A stretch of 64,000 bases of DNA from Spisula solida (Eukaryota > Mollusca > Bivalvia > Venerida > Mactridae). Position 1 is the first letter of the stretch. Each line of letters begins with the position of its first letter. Below the pieces are notes generated by a model, which had not been told where the DNA came from, did no database searches, and saw only the letters and a list, made by a program, of their open reading frames with translations. Both the position numbers and the translations under genes were made by a program. The stretch spans positions 29,014,784 through 29,078,783 of the forward strand of contig OX365953.1 in assembly GCA_947247005.1 (NCBI GenBank). Reading direction: 5' to 3'. Below, in pieces: positions 23,191-34,886 of this stretch.

Positions 23191-25250
23191 ATGTCGGTTA
23201 CTGCTATAATGTTCACATCATAATGTACGTTACTGTCATCATGTTCACATCATAATGTTGGTTACTTCTATAATGTTCACAACATAATGTCGGTAACTGC
23301 TATAATGTTCACATCATAATGCCAGTTACTGCTATAATGTTCACATCATTATACTGGTTACTGCTATAATGTTCACATCATAATATCGGTTACTGCTATA
23401 GTGTTCACATCATAATGTTGGTTACTTCTTCAATTTTCACATCATTGTGTTGGTTAATTACTGCTATTATGTTCAGATCATAACCTCGGTTACTGCTATT
23501 ATATTCATATCATTGTGGCAGTTACTGCTATTATGTTCAGATCATAATGTAGGTTACTGCTATTATATTCATATCATTGTGGCAGTTACTGCTATTATGT
23601 TCAGATCATAAAGTCGGTTACTGCTAAAATGTTCACATCATTGTGTTGGCTATGAAAAATTGCAATATTTAACCAATTTCATTTCATTAATACTGGTGTT
23701 ATTTTAAATATTTGGAAACTAGAGAGCTTTACCTTTATAATGATGTAAAGAAATAGAGAAATGAATGGAAAATAAAACAATAAACAAGAGGGCCATGATG
23801 GCCCTGAATCGCTCACCTGAATCACCTTGCTCATGATATTTTTATATATGAAACTGTAGCCTCTTAAAGAAGTAAAGGTCCACTAGACAATGCTACAAGC
23901 AAACTATCTAAGCGCTATGCCTTGTGGTTCCAGAGAAGAAGATTAAAAAACATTATATATATCTCTTATGTAAAATTAAGGGAGGCACGGGGTGGGGCCA
24001 ATATTGACCCAGGGGTCATGATTTTAGCAATCTCGGTAAACGTCTACCAGACAATGCTACTAGCAAAATATCTAAGCTCTATGCCTTGTGGTTCCAGAGA
24101 AAAATATTTTTTTAAGTTTTTCTATATATTTCTTATATAAAATTAAGTGACCCCCGGGGCGGGGCCAATATTAACCCGGGGTCATGATTTGAGCAATCTT
24201 GGTAAAGGTCCACTACGCAATGCTTCATGCTAAATATCTAAGCTCTATGCCGTGTGGTTTCTTAGAAGAAGATTTTTAAAAGTTTTGTTACCTGGTTGCC
24301 ATGGCAACCAGAGTTCTAGATTGATCAACTTTATTTGAGCAATTTTTAAATCCCCCTATGTCAGGAACATCCAGTCAAAATTTCATCAATATTGGTCAAA
24401 CGGTTTCAGAAGAGATGTCATTTGAAAGTGCGGACGGGCGTACGACGGACGGACGACGGTCGGTGAGTGATCACAATATCTCACTTTGAGCACTTCGTGC
24501 TCAGGTGAGCTAACAAGTAGGGCCGTGGTGTTCGAACACATTGAAAATATAATTTCACGCCGAGAAAATTGTGCAACATTCAATTAGGCGTTATTTCATT
24601 ACTCATGGACTGATTTTCAATATGTTTTAATATTTAAAAACTTGACAGCTTCATCTTTATTTTAAGACCAACGATATGAAAATATGGTAATACATAAAAA
24701 ATAAACCCCTAAGACCGTGTTTTCCAACACAAAATTATGTAGATTTTCCCCTGAAAAATAGTCTGCGTTTGAACGGATATAATTCATATTTGCGTTTACA
24801 AAATTTCTCTTTTATATATACTGAAACTATAGAGCTTCATCTTTAATTTGATACCAACATTTTAAAAATCCGTCCATAAATAAAATAATAAACCCCTATG
24901 GCAGTGAAATCACTACCTTTTTTTCGCATAGGGCCGGGGAATGCACACACCTCGTAAATGGGATTTGTAAAATGCTCTCCGATTGGTCCTTTGAAAACCA
25001 ATCAAAATTGGTCTGTGGACGAAAACTGCCTCAGACAGTTTAAAAATGGGACTTTAATGCGCACGAAAGGTTCATAACTATGAAAACTGTCTGAGACAGT
25101 TTATAAAGTGTCTGAGACAGTTTACAAAGTGTCTCAGACAGTTTCCAAACTGTCTGAGACAGTTTATTAAGTGTCTCAGACAGTTTATATTAGTTATGAC
25201 CCTAATCGTACACCATAGTTATGACCCTAATCGTACACCATATTCGTCAT
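23191..25250. repeat. Right arm of large inverted pair (partner 9105-10,061)
   Basis: It begins with the minisatellite (23,191-23,660). It continues with the inverted counterpart of the left arm's central part, interrupted by a 723-bp element. It ends with the 'actgtctgagacagttt' palindrome array (25,026-25,190) and two 'ctaatcgtacacca' words. Confidence 0.9.
23789..24511. mobile_element. Interspersed element (agggccatgatggccctg ... caggtgagct)
   Basis: It is inserted in the right arm between direct repeats aacaag (23,783-23,788 and 24,512-24,517); the left arm at ~9800 shows the uninterrupted site. The ends carry gctcacctga / tcaggtgagc inverted words and a gggccatgatggccc hairpin. Internally, three ~160-bp diverged repeats hold 'ctatgccttgtggttccagag' and 'ggggtcatgattt'. 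There is a perfect ggttgccatggcaacc palindrome at 24,294-24,309. I recall similar elements as abundant in molluscs, but the family name is not certain. Confidence 0.8.
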
Positions 25251-25639
25251 GGTGCAAAGAAAATATTTTTTGTAAGAAAATGTCAAAGATTGGCTTTTTT
25301 CATTTTTACAAAAATAATCATTTTTTATAGATTCCACCATATTCGAAATATTTGGTTGAAATGTTCATAATTTAGCAACGGCGAAGCATTAAAACAAAAC
25401 AAATGACATAATAAAGTGTTTAACGGTAAATTTATGATAATTGATTACAACATATGTGAAAAAACGATGTTTAAAAGAAACCCCACCCACTTTTTTAACA
25501 CTACGCAGGACTTCTTGTGAACAATATTATATTTCGTGTATAAATCGGAATGAAAGTAGTTTATTCGTGTGGTTCTTCCTTGCATATGTCCGATAGACAC
25601 TCATGTTAAGTTTATAAATAAATAAATGAATAATCACGT

Positions 25640-26700
25640 GTCCGTTACCATGGTAACCATGCAAACGGTGCAGAAAAAGGATGTTGGTGCAAAATGTTCA
25701 AATGAATGTTAACAACTTACAATTAGCGACTCCTATAAGTTTGTTAATATTATATAACATGGATTTGAAAGGATTATGCTTCAATTCTGGCTGATGTGTG
25801 GCTTGGTCAATCTGATAGTTGCCATGGTAACCAAGGATGAATACAGAAAAAATCCACCTTTTGATCGTATTTACACAATTTCCATCAATAATGCCACAAA
25901 CAAGCAGATATATGTTATTAATATTGTTTGGTAATCATCTGTGTTGATATGTGTTCCATTTCTAAATGAGACATAACCATGTAATTATGGAAGTTACCAT
26001 GGTAACCTAGCAAGAAAGGAGGAATATATCACCTTTTGACCGTGTTTTCACTATTTTCATCAAAAATGCTGCATATGCAAGCAGATATATGTTATTGATA
26101 TAGTGTGTTAATCATCGTAATAGAACAGTGCTCCATTACAATAAGATTGTAGTTAACCAATTCCAAAACTTCGTACTTCTCGTTTATATTTTTTTTATGT
26201 TTTATCCAAAAAAACATTAACGCCCCAATGGCCAAAGTGCAGACTTTAGGAAAATACTGCAAGGACTATAAGCTTTCAGAAAAATATAGTGACCAAAATT
26301 CCCTAGGGGGGGTCTATTGGTGGCTCATGGACTATATGTTATTGATATAGTTTGTTAATCACCATAATAGAACAGTGCTCCATTTCTTACTGATGTATGA
26401 CTATGTTATTGTGGTAGATACCATGGTTACCTAGAAAGAAGGAAGGCGAAACTCCTCTTAATCATACAGTATGCTTTCAATTATCACCAATAATGCTCCA
26501 TACTAGTAGGTATTTATTATTGATCTTGTTTGGTAATCATCCTAATTAAAGAATGCTTCATTTCAAACTGAGGAATGACCATGTAGTTATAAAAGTTACC
26601 ATGGTAACCAAGCAAGAAAGGAGGAATATTCCACTTTTTGGCCGTATTTTCACTATTTTCATCAAAAATGCTGCATACAAGCAGATATATATTACATTTT
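25640..26700. repeat. ~175-bp tandem repeat carrying RFX X-box palindromes
   Basis: Diverged units contain 'gttaccatggtaac...aagaaaggaggaatat...ttttcactattttcatcaaaaatgctgca...gcagatatatgttatt'. The X-box-like centres lie at 25,644, 25,818, 25,993, 26,417 (gataccatggttac) and 26,595. Spacing is 174, 175, 424 and 178 bp; the longer gap holds a non-repeat stretch (26,150-26,330). The stretch 25,251-25,640 shows nothing further. Confidence 0.85.
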
Positions 26701-27187
26701 CAAAATCTGAGACTATGCGTGGACAACCATGTCTGTAATTCCCTGGTTCAAATGTAGAATTACAATTAATATTTCCACTACCACCATTTTTAGTGATAAG
26801 AATAGTGATATTTTGAGTATTTAATCATATAAATACATTTAAAGTTGCATATTTATGTTGGGATATTTTACAACGAACGTTCTAAATGACGATGTTACAG
26901 GGATGTTATTAAATTCAATTATTTTAAAATATATTAACTTTATTTCAAGGAATCCATATCAAACATAAGACATTATAAAAAATACATGGCAGGCTCGATT
27001 TTTATTCCAATAAAACCACGTGCTTCAATAGGAGGTCGTCAAATTAGCCAAATCAGTTAGTATTAGGCTTCTGCGTTTCTTTCAAACGTGCAAGTACAGT
27101 GTATCTGTTGAGCGATGTTTGTGCGGTCTTCCTGTTGGTCTGTTCCTGTCGTCTGGATTGTTTGACTGACTGAGGCGACATGCTGCC
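26701..27187. other. No gene recognised
   Basis: AT-rich, then a less AT-rich stretch at 27,060-27,187 that could be a 5' exon or promoter of the downstream transferase gene. I see no ATG with a convincing frame and no donor site that I would trust. Confidence 0.35.
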
Positions 27188-29331
27188 GTATGGAACGCCA
27201 TAGCTGTCTTTTGTTGACGCTTGTCATGTTAAATTGTTATAATATCATTTGAACATGTCTATACGACATGTTAAATTGTTACAACAACGTCTTAGATTGT
27301 CGATAGGGCATGTGAACTTCTCAGTGCAACATTATTATATGTCAAGTCACACTGTTAAACTGTCCAAGTATCTTGTGAACATGTCTATATGCCATGTTAA
27401 ATTGTTAAAATAGCTTCTTATCATGTTCATTCGGCATGTGAACTTCTCAACAGAACGTGTAATACTGTTAAACGACAGTGATAAATTGTTAAAAATCATT
27501 TGAAGATGTCTATAAGCCATGTTAAATTGTCAAAATAGCTTCTTATCATGTCCAATAACCATGTGAACTTCTCAACAGAACGTGTTATATTGTTAAACAA
27601 CAGTGGTAAATTGTTAAAATATCATTCGAATATGTCTATACGAAATGTCAAATTGTTAAAATAGCTTCTTATCATGTCCAATAACCATGTGAACTTCTTT
27701 ATAGAACGTGTTATATTGTTAGACAACAGTGGTAAATTGTTAAAATATCATTTGAAAATGTCTACATGCCATGCTAAAGTGTTAAAACGATATTTCAACA
27801 TGTCAACGAGGCATGTGGACTTCTTAATAGACAGTGTTGTTGTTGTTCAAATTTGTATGACGTCATCAATAACGTAAGTTCCTCCCGCGTGCATATTGAA
27901 CAAAGATGGCGGAAACTGTTCATTATGCACGCGGGAGGAACTTTCGTTATTGATAACGTCATACAAATTTGAACAACAACAACACTGTCTATTAAGAAGT
28001 TAACATGCCTCGTCGACAAGTTAAAATATGGTTTTAACACTATAACATGTCGTATAGACATCTTCAAATGATAGTTTAACAATTTACCACTGTTGTCTAA
28101 CAATATAACACGTTCTATTAAGAAGTTCACATGGTTATTGGACATGATAAGAAGCTATTTTGACAATTTAACATGTCATATAGACATCTTCAAATGATAT
28201 TTTAACCATTTACCACTGTTGTCTAACAATATAACACGTTCTATTAAGAAGTTCACATGGTTATTGGACATAATAAGAAGCTATTTTGACAATTTAACAT
28301 GTCATATAGACATCTTCAAATGATATTTTAACAATTTACCACTGTTGTCTAACAATATAAATCGTTCTATTAAGAAGTTCACATGGTTATTGGACATAAT
28401 AAGAAGCTATTTTGACAATTTAACATGTCATATAGACATCTTCAAATGATATTTAAACAATTTACCACTGTTGTATGACAGTATAACTCGTTCTATTAAG
28501 AAGTTCACATGGTTATTGGACATAATAAGAAGCTATTTTGACAATTTAACATGTCATATAGACATCTTCAAATGATATTTTAACAATTCACCACTGTTGT
28601 ATGACAGTATAACTCGTCCCTGTTGAGAAGTTCAAATGGTTTTTGGACATGATAAGAAGCTATTTTAACAATTTAACATGTCATATAGACATGTTCACAT
28701 GATATTTGGACAGTTTAACAGTGTGACTTGACATACAATAAGGTTGCACTGAGAAGTTCACATGCCCTACCGACAATTTAAGACGTTGTTGTAACAATTT
28801 AACATGTCGTATAGACATGTTCAAATGATATTTAAACCATTTACCACTGCCGTTTAACAGTATAACACGATGTGTTGAGAGGTTTGCATGCTCATTCGAC
28901 ATTGTAAGACGTTGTTTTAACAATTCAACAACGCATATAAACATATTCAAATGATAGTTTAACAATTCATCATTGTAGTTAAAGTCTAACATGATAATAC
29001 GAAGCTTTGAGAAGTTAACATGTCTTCTAACATTATCAAACGTTTTTTCAACAATTTAACATGTAACGTAGACATATGCAAATGGTGATTTGACAATTTA
29101 TCGATGTGGTTTAACAGTATAACACGATGGCTTGAGATATTATTGTATTCTTTTAACACTTTAAGACGTTGTTTTAACAATATAACAGGGCAAGTTGACA
29201 TACTCAGATGATATTTTGACAAGTCAACAATGTGGTTTGACATATTAACACATTGTACTAAGAAGTTCACATGTTCTACCGACAAGTCAACATGACAAGC
29301 GTCAATAAAAGACAGCTATGGCGTTCCATAC
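27188..29331. mobile_element. 2.1-kb foldback element
   Basis: A near-complete inverted repeat. The left arm is 27,188-27,903 and the right arm 27,917-29,331, with a 13-nt loop containing aagatggcgg. The outer ends are gtatggaacgccatagctgt and its reverse complement, flanked by a 4-bp direct repeat tgcc (27,184-27,187 and 29,332-29,335). Both arms are built of ~125-bp tandem units ('agcttcttatcatgtccaat', 'aacgtgttatattgtta', 'catgtctatacgacatg'). The right arm has more units and is twice as long. The open frames inside are repeat by-products. The architecture matches foldback-type elements; no transposase is present. Confidence 0.92.
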
Positions 29332-29480
29332 TGCCGGATTGAGATGTTCTGTTTTTGTAGCTGTTCAGTAATATGTACTCTGCTTTTTGTACTGAGCGTT
29401 GTTCTCCATGTCCGATTAATATGATCGTTTTGCTTTTCTTTCTTAAATATTAATTTCAATCGCATATCTCTTTGTTTCAG

Positions 29481-31039
29481 GATGCAAGTTTCTCTCAAAG
29501 CATCCACAGACGTTTCTCCTTGTATCTATGTATATGTATATGGTTATCTGGTACCTGTCACGTGACCATTCGATCAACACTTGGTTAAGCAGAAAGGCTC
29601 AATCTACTTGGGCCAATAAGATTTCAATGTTGTTTGTAAAAGATTCGGCGCCTTCAGCGGAGTATAAAGTTGCAAATAAAACCGCGACGTCAATGGCCAA
29701 ACATGATTCAGCGCAGAAGTCGATAAATAAGATAAAGTGGAGAAAAATTGGACGAAGAAAGGTCATTAATATATCAAAGATGGGTCAATATAAGGTAGTG
29801 CATGGTGGAGATACACAGAGCGGTGTCCATAACTGTAACATGAAGAAATATTTCGATACAAAACAACAGCAGTGTCATACAACGACAAGTGACAAATCAG
29901 GTTTTAAAATATCACATACTCAAGATGAGCGTAACTCATTACCTTACAAACATAATTTCAGCAATATCAGTCCAGTAAATGGCAATGGGCCGAAGTACAT
30001 TGGATGTGATATTAACAATGTTTTCTTTAACTGCGACGCATTGCGATATTCGTATCTGTACGGCAAACAATCCGTTACAGTAGAGGAAGAGTTGTTTCCC
30101 TTGGCTTTTGCAATGAAGATACACAAAAGTGATAACCAGGCGCATCGCCTCTTAAGATATATCTATAGAAAACATAACGTTTATTGCATTCATATCGACA
30201 CAAAAGCTCCAGCTGAGATTTATTTCAAATTTAAACAGATTGGTCAGTGCTTTGATAACGTTCATATAATTGAAGATCGAGTGAATGTCATTTATTCAAC
30301 AATTAGGCAAGTAGAAGCCGAGTTTAAATGCTTTGAAGCAATGGTCAAACATGGACATAAATGGAAGTATTATATAAATCTTACCGGACAAGAGTTTATG
30401 CTGAGAACAAATCTAGAAATTGTCAAGATTCTGAAACTTCTTAATGGTACAAATGACATTGAAAGCTATCAAGTACCGCCAGACCAATACAACAGATTCA
30501 AACGAAAGACAATAGTTACGAAAAGCCGTGGATTTATGACAAAACAACAAAAGGCTCCGTTCAGAAATGATATCACAATTCATAAAGGGAGTGCGTACGG
30601 TATGTTCTCTAGACAGTTCGTGGAATACGTTCTAAAAGCCAGATTTGTCAAGGCATTTTATGAATGGTTAAAAGAAACGTACGCACCGGAGGAGATGATT
30701 TGGGCAACTTTGAACTATTTACCAGATACGCCTGGAGGGCAGATGAGACCAATTTTAGGAAAATCGTTTCTTTCACGAGCTGTTAAATGGCGGATGGACA
30801 GGAGTGTAACTTGTAAAGGGAAATATGTTCACAGTGTATGTGTATACGGAACGGGAGATATTACATGGTTGCTACAACATCATAATGTTGTTGCTAACAA
30901 GTTTTATGAAGACTATCAGCCTTTGGCTTTGGATTGTGTTGAAACTGAAATGTATCTACGACTTATGACTGAACACATTAATAATACGTTTGACCTAACT
31001 TACTATAGGGAACTATTGGAACGGATGGACGATTTGTGA
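29481..31039 (+). CDS. GT14 'Branch' glycosyltransferase (core-2/I beta-1,6-GlcNAc-transferase-like), terminal coding exon
   Basis: This family is Golgi type II membrane enzymes that transfer GlcNAc from UDP-GlcNAc in beta-1,6 linkage onto O-glycan or poly-lactosamine acceptors. Counting from the first ATG (29,528, 503 residues), the GT14 domain spans ~189-450. It contains LFPLAFAMKIHK, the INLTGQEFMLRTNLEIVKIL block (~283-302), NDIESY, GSAYGMFSRQFVEYVL and PEEMIWATL, where the family's catalytic Glu lies. N-glycosylation sequons include NIS, NLT and NGT. The frame is open upstream of 29,528 to a consensus acceptor, tttgtttcag (29,471-29,480), and adds FLSKHPQTFLLVS, which together with MYMYMVIWYL makes a signal-anchor helix. 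I therefore infer an upstream exon supplying the cytosolic tail. The N-terminal ~180 residues are unconserved stem. Confidence 0.9.
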
Positions 31040-31177
31040 TATAATTATATAGTCCATAGAATTTGACACGATTCCCGACCTTCTATTAGCATCATTTAGT
31101 AGCTTATAGCTTGTCTATATCCATAACACCGGTTGTACGTAAGCGGGAGTATCACGAATACGCTCGATGTGTAATAC

Positions 31178-31401
31178 CACAGGTATTTGGCATGTTTGCT
31201 GTGACCCCCTCCCCATTGCCAGTCAGTGATTCAATCTACAACCCATAACGAGAGCTAAATCATGTGTACATATTGCCCAAACAACATAAAATAACATTTC
31301 ATTAAATATCTGATAAACACCCGTTGGTGTCATATAAAACATAATGTAGTCGGTCCATTTTCGGGGGGGGGGAGTCACAGCCTACATGCCGAATACCTGT
31401 G
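31178..31401. mobile_element. hAT-like MITE (224 bp)
   Basis: The inverted ends are cacaggtatttggcatgttt... and ...acatgccgaatacctgtg, with a polypurine/polypyrimidine run inside each arm. Flanks are an exact 8-bp direct repeat, tgtaatac (31,170-31,177 and 31,402-31,409). CA start plus an 8-bp duplication indicates hAT mobilisation. It lies 140 bp after the transferase stop codon, possibly in its 3' UTR. Confidence 0.88.
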
Positions 31402-31409
31402 TGTAATAC

Positions 31410-32276
31410 AAACACCAATCTAAAGGACCGGAATTTAACGTTTTGCTTCCGGAAAATGATATATTCAACACAAGAACCTTGTAATACAATCATGCATAAA
31501 GCTCAGAGTCAGGACGAAATATCCGAGCTATAACTTTATAAATACTTTTGCTATTAATCTCACTTACTTGATACATGCATTCATCGAACAGCAAAATGAC
31601 GTTAGCAAGGGATGTCCATTAACTCAAGTAACTCATGTCTAAATTAGATACTTATTGTAAATACTAAACCATTTGAAAAGTACTTACTACATGTATTAAC
31701 TGAAATTGCTTAATGATGACTTAAGAAAATGGATGACTCGTTTTAGTTTAGGATTTCATACTTAGGACATTGAAACTGGAATGATAGGACGTGTACATTA
31801 TGCACCCAACATGTTGTTGAAAATGAATACCACTATTTTTATGCTGTAGGACACACTCAAATATTAGAAATACATTCCATGTGATATATCATTGCCCAAT
31901 ACTAATATCAGTTGTTACTTATGTCGACAACAACGACAGCATTACTGTCTCTTAATTATATTATGTGACTTGTAACTATGTCATTGTATTTGTTGTTGTA
32001 TGTGGTTTGGTAGTTATATTTCTTTGTAAACATGTCTTTGCCATATTTATATGATAGATGTTAATTAACAAATGCAATTTTCTCGACTAATTATGCCAAC
32101 AAACTTTTAACTCGAACGTTATGAATATGTGCTAAGGGTATAGATAAATATTTCATATACATGTAGAACATAACCGTAGGTTTTATATCTAATATATTTC
32201 GATATTTCAAATGTATTGTACAAAGAAGTTGTAAACAGATGTTAACATAAAAACAGAAAAAGAACATGCATGTGTC
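31410..32276. other. Intergenic, nothing recognised
   Basis: AT-rich spacer between two convergent genes. I see no repeat or reading frame worth reporting. Confidence 0.5.
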
Positions 32277-32282
32277 TTTATT
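32277..32282 (-). promoter_or_regulatory. Polyadenylation signal AATAAA
   Basis: On the - strand AATAAA lies ~135 nt after the stop codon of the 32,416-33,024 coding segment, a normal 3' UTR distance. Confidence 0.6.
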
Positions 32283-32415
32283 AATAATCATAGACTTTCA
32301 TAACACATCTTTAACATAAAACATAAGAAGTATTATAAACAAGTATTTATACATAATATAGTTCATGCCCCAATATACACTGATATATCAATCAGAAATA
32401 TAATAACAAACAGTG

Positions 32416-33024
32416 TTATATAAGCGAGGGTACTTTGCCTGGTGTAGCATCCTGTTTGCTAGGTGGTATCTCTTCTACGGTATCTATGGCAACAGTGGTC
32501 ACATGACCAACAACCAATACTTCAACCCATATGTGTGGAACTTCGTCAGTATTAGCAATACACTTGTACATGTGTTTATCATTGTTCAAAACAAGAATTT
32601 TGTTGTCCGCCATATTAAGACGACGTAAACACTCCTTTGCACACCAATCGTGTTCTTTCGGCTGCTTTTCGGCATCCACCAGAATTAGACGAGCGATTTG
32701 ATTCTTAGGTTTAGACTCAAAATAATAAAAAGACTCCAGAAAAAGTCGTGGCTTGTGCATATTCGATATTACATGTTGGCAAGGAATCTTAATTCTGTTT
32801 TCACCGTATGTTGAGGTCACCGGAAGTTCGCTTTCCAACAGACTTGCGCAAAACCAGACACCCATTGGTGAATTTGCGTCACGTGCTAATTTCGTCCAAT
32901 ATGGCGTCTCCGTTTTTCTCGGAAGCATCATTCCGTCGTCAAAAATATTGCGAACACTCCCATTATTTGTTGTATGATATAAATATTGAATATTTTCCAT
33001 CTTCCTATGCTGAATCGAAGCCAT
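32416..33024 (-). CDS. PHYHIP C-terminal-domain-like protein (last coding exon)
   Basis: A 202-residue frame starting MASIQHRKMENIQYLYHTT. The exon most likely begins at 33,030 because a consensus acceptor, tgtatttccag, lies just upstream; the six residues that the open frame adds before MASIQ are intronic. The order YHTT ... GVWFCASL ... STYGENRIKIP ... FYYFES ... IARLILVD ... HDWC ... IWVEVLVVG resembles, from memory, the C-terminal domain of phytanoyl-CoA hydroxylase-interacting proteins, which are often stand-alone and expanded in invertebrates. No membrane segment or signal peptide. Molecular function is unknown. The assignment is by pattern recall and could be wrong; the coding nature is well supported by composition and exon signals. 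Confidence 0.6.
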   Translation of the reverse strand: MASIQHRKMENIQYLYHTTNNGSVRNIFDDGMMLPRKTETPYWTKLARDANSPMGVWFCASLLESELPVTSTYGENRIKIPCQHVISNMHKPRLFLESFYYFESKPKNQIARLILVDAEKQPKEHDWCAKECLRRLNMADNKILVLNNDKHMYKCIANTDEVPHIWVEVLVVGHVTTVAIDTVEEIPPSKQDATPGKVPSLI

Positions 33025-33261
33025 GAATGCCTGGAAATACATGCAAGCGTGTTGAAAACATTCGGATTATCTCGGATAGTTATGACAGACTACGCTGGTA
33101 CCTCGGTCCAATTTCATTTCGCGAACTACTCGATAATATATCATTATAATTGATATCGGAATGAACATTGAGCGGTTGCTAATGCATTGGTTCACGTCCA
33201 CTCTAAATATCTGTCATCAAAATATTACCGTACTACATCTTTGTATATAAATATATATTAC

Positions 33262-33500
33262 GCATCTTCGATGGCCTATTGGTAGAGCGTCCGCTTCGAG
33301 AGCAGGAGGTCCCGGGTTAGATCCCTGGTCACGTTATACCAAAGACGAAATAAAAAAGTACCAGAAATCCCTTGCTAGACGCTCAGCATAAAGGAAAACT
33401 CCCTTCTCTTCTCTCGTACCCTCGTGGCGACGGATAACATCAGGAATGGGGTGTCGAGAGTTATTAATATACGTTGAAAAAACTAAGTCTTGTTTCACAA
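33262..33500 (+). mobile_element. tRNA-derived SINE
   Basis: The tRNA-like head at 33,262-33,336 has 'gatggcctattggtagagcg' (A box), 'cgcttcgagagcaggaggtcc' and 'gggttagatcc' (B box). A conserved-looking body follows ('cccttgctagacgctcagcataaagg', 'ggaatggggtgtcgagag'). It lies upstream of the - strand gene. Right border approximate. Confidence 0.72.
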
Positions 33501-34019
33501 TCGACCTAAAAATATTAACGTTAGTATAAACTATATGTATATTCATATAAAAATAGATAATGATAAGTCTACCTCAAGTTCGTTTGCCTCATGACCATGT
33601 GCATGGCTTTTCCGAAATTCTCCAAACATTTGGAATTGGAATATCAATGTAAAAGTAATTAATGTTTTAAAAGACAGTTGAAAATTCCATTGTTTATCAG
33701 AGCATAAATTGAAAGGATATCAGATTACAATGGCGACAATACAGACGAGAGATAACTCATACAGGTATAGTATCGTGCCATTCGAGTTGTAGCCCTTTGA
33801 TAACATGTTCATTTCAACATAAAGTCAAACTTAAGATTATGGCTATTTAGAATTATTCGTAACCTTGTCCAATCCGATAGATTCTTGATGTATAAATTCA
33901 TGGAAATAATTATGATATAGTAACTTTTCGTATAAGTGTATTTATGAATGGGTATACAAATGTTAAGTTCTATGTAGTTTACCATCCGTTATATATTGCA
34001 ACAACAACAAATAAACATG
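33501..34019. other. Nothing recognised
   Basis: AT-rich sequence without supported features. It may include promoter or 5' exons of the - strand gene at 33.0 kb. Confidence 0.4.
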
Positions 34020-34175
34020 TTCGTGAAGTTGGCAGGCTAGCGGCCTAGCAGCGTGAAGTTGCCGGCATAGCAGCCTAGCAGCGTGAAGTTGGCAGGCTAG
34101 TGGCCTAGCACCGTGAAGTTGCCGGCCTAGCGGCATAGCAGCCTAGCAGCGTGAAGTTGGCAGCCTAAGTGCCTA
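34020..34175. repeat. GC-rich minisatellite
   Basis: Four to five imperfect units of 'cgtgaagttggcaggctagcggcctagcag', 36-46 bp each. It is much more GC-rich than its flanks. Confidence 0.9.
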
Positions 34176-34793
34176 GCTTATTCTTTGTACCGTATATTAT
34201 GAGTGTGTCACAATAAATACTGTAACGTTATGATAATTCCACGTAATATTACTGTCTATGTGCCGCCTTCGACCAAATTCAGCACTTTGATTCAAATAGG
34301 TTGCACTCTAAAGTGGTATTCGAACAAATACCACATACGCAGTGCTAATGTAACTACATCAAATAACCAGAATTAATGTAACTACATCACATCATCACAT
34401 CATATTGGTTGATATTTTTAAATAAAAACACCAATTTAGCAGTCACCAGTCACTATCATCAAAACCACAAAAACACCAATTTATTCGAAATACAACATTA
34501 TTTTGTTGAATTTAACACGAAATCCTTGACAATAAACTTTCTATGAACATTAATTTTGAGATCCTTTTCGTGGACACGCTTGGGAGCTTTTAGCAAATAA
34601 ATCATTATTTTAAATCATTTTACACATAAAAAGTAACCCATCGCATCATTGATGTTTAATTTATATACTTTACATCATTGATGTGCATTATCAATGTTTT
34701 TGAAGTGTGTTGTTTTGTATATCTACCAGTGTCATCTAAACATGAGTCAAGGATTGACATTGTGACACTGGGTTTTTGCTAAGGGGAGGGCAA

Positions 34794-34886
34794 AGGGTAT
34801 TGACGCATATTATTTTATGCGTGTTCGACCGCCTTATTTCTCATAAGGCGGTCGCACACTCATAAAATAATATGCGTCAATACCCT
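34794..34886. repeat. 93-bp snapback with 44-bp arms
   Basis: Arm 34,794-34,837 (agggtattgacgcatatt ... accgccttat) pairs with 34,843-34,886 almost completely around a 5-nt loop. Imperfect 'ggggaggg' direct words flank it. It is probably a miniature foldback insertion. Confidence 0.92.

Noticed and set aside
28681..29285. Two ~100-codon - strand frames in the foldback element
   Set aside because: They are translations of the 125-bp tandem units; similar frames appear on both strands of both arms.
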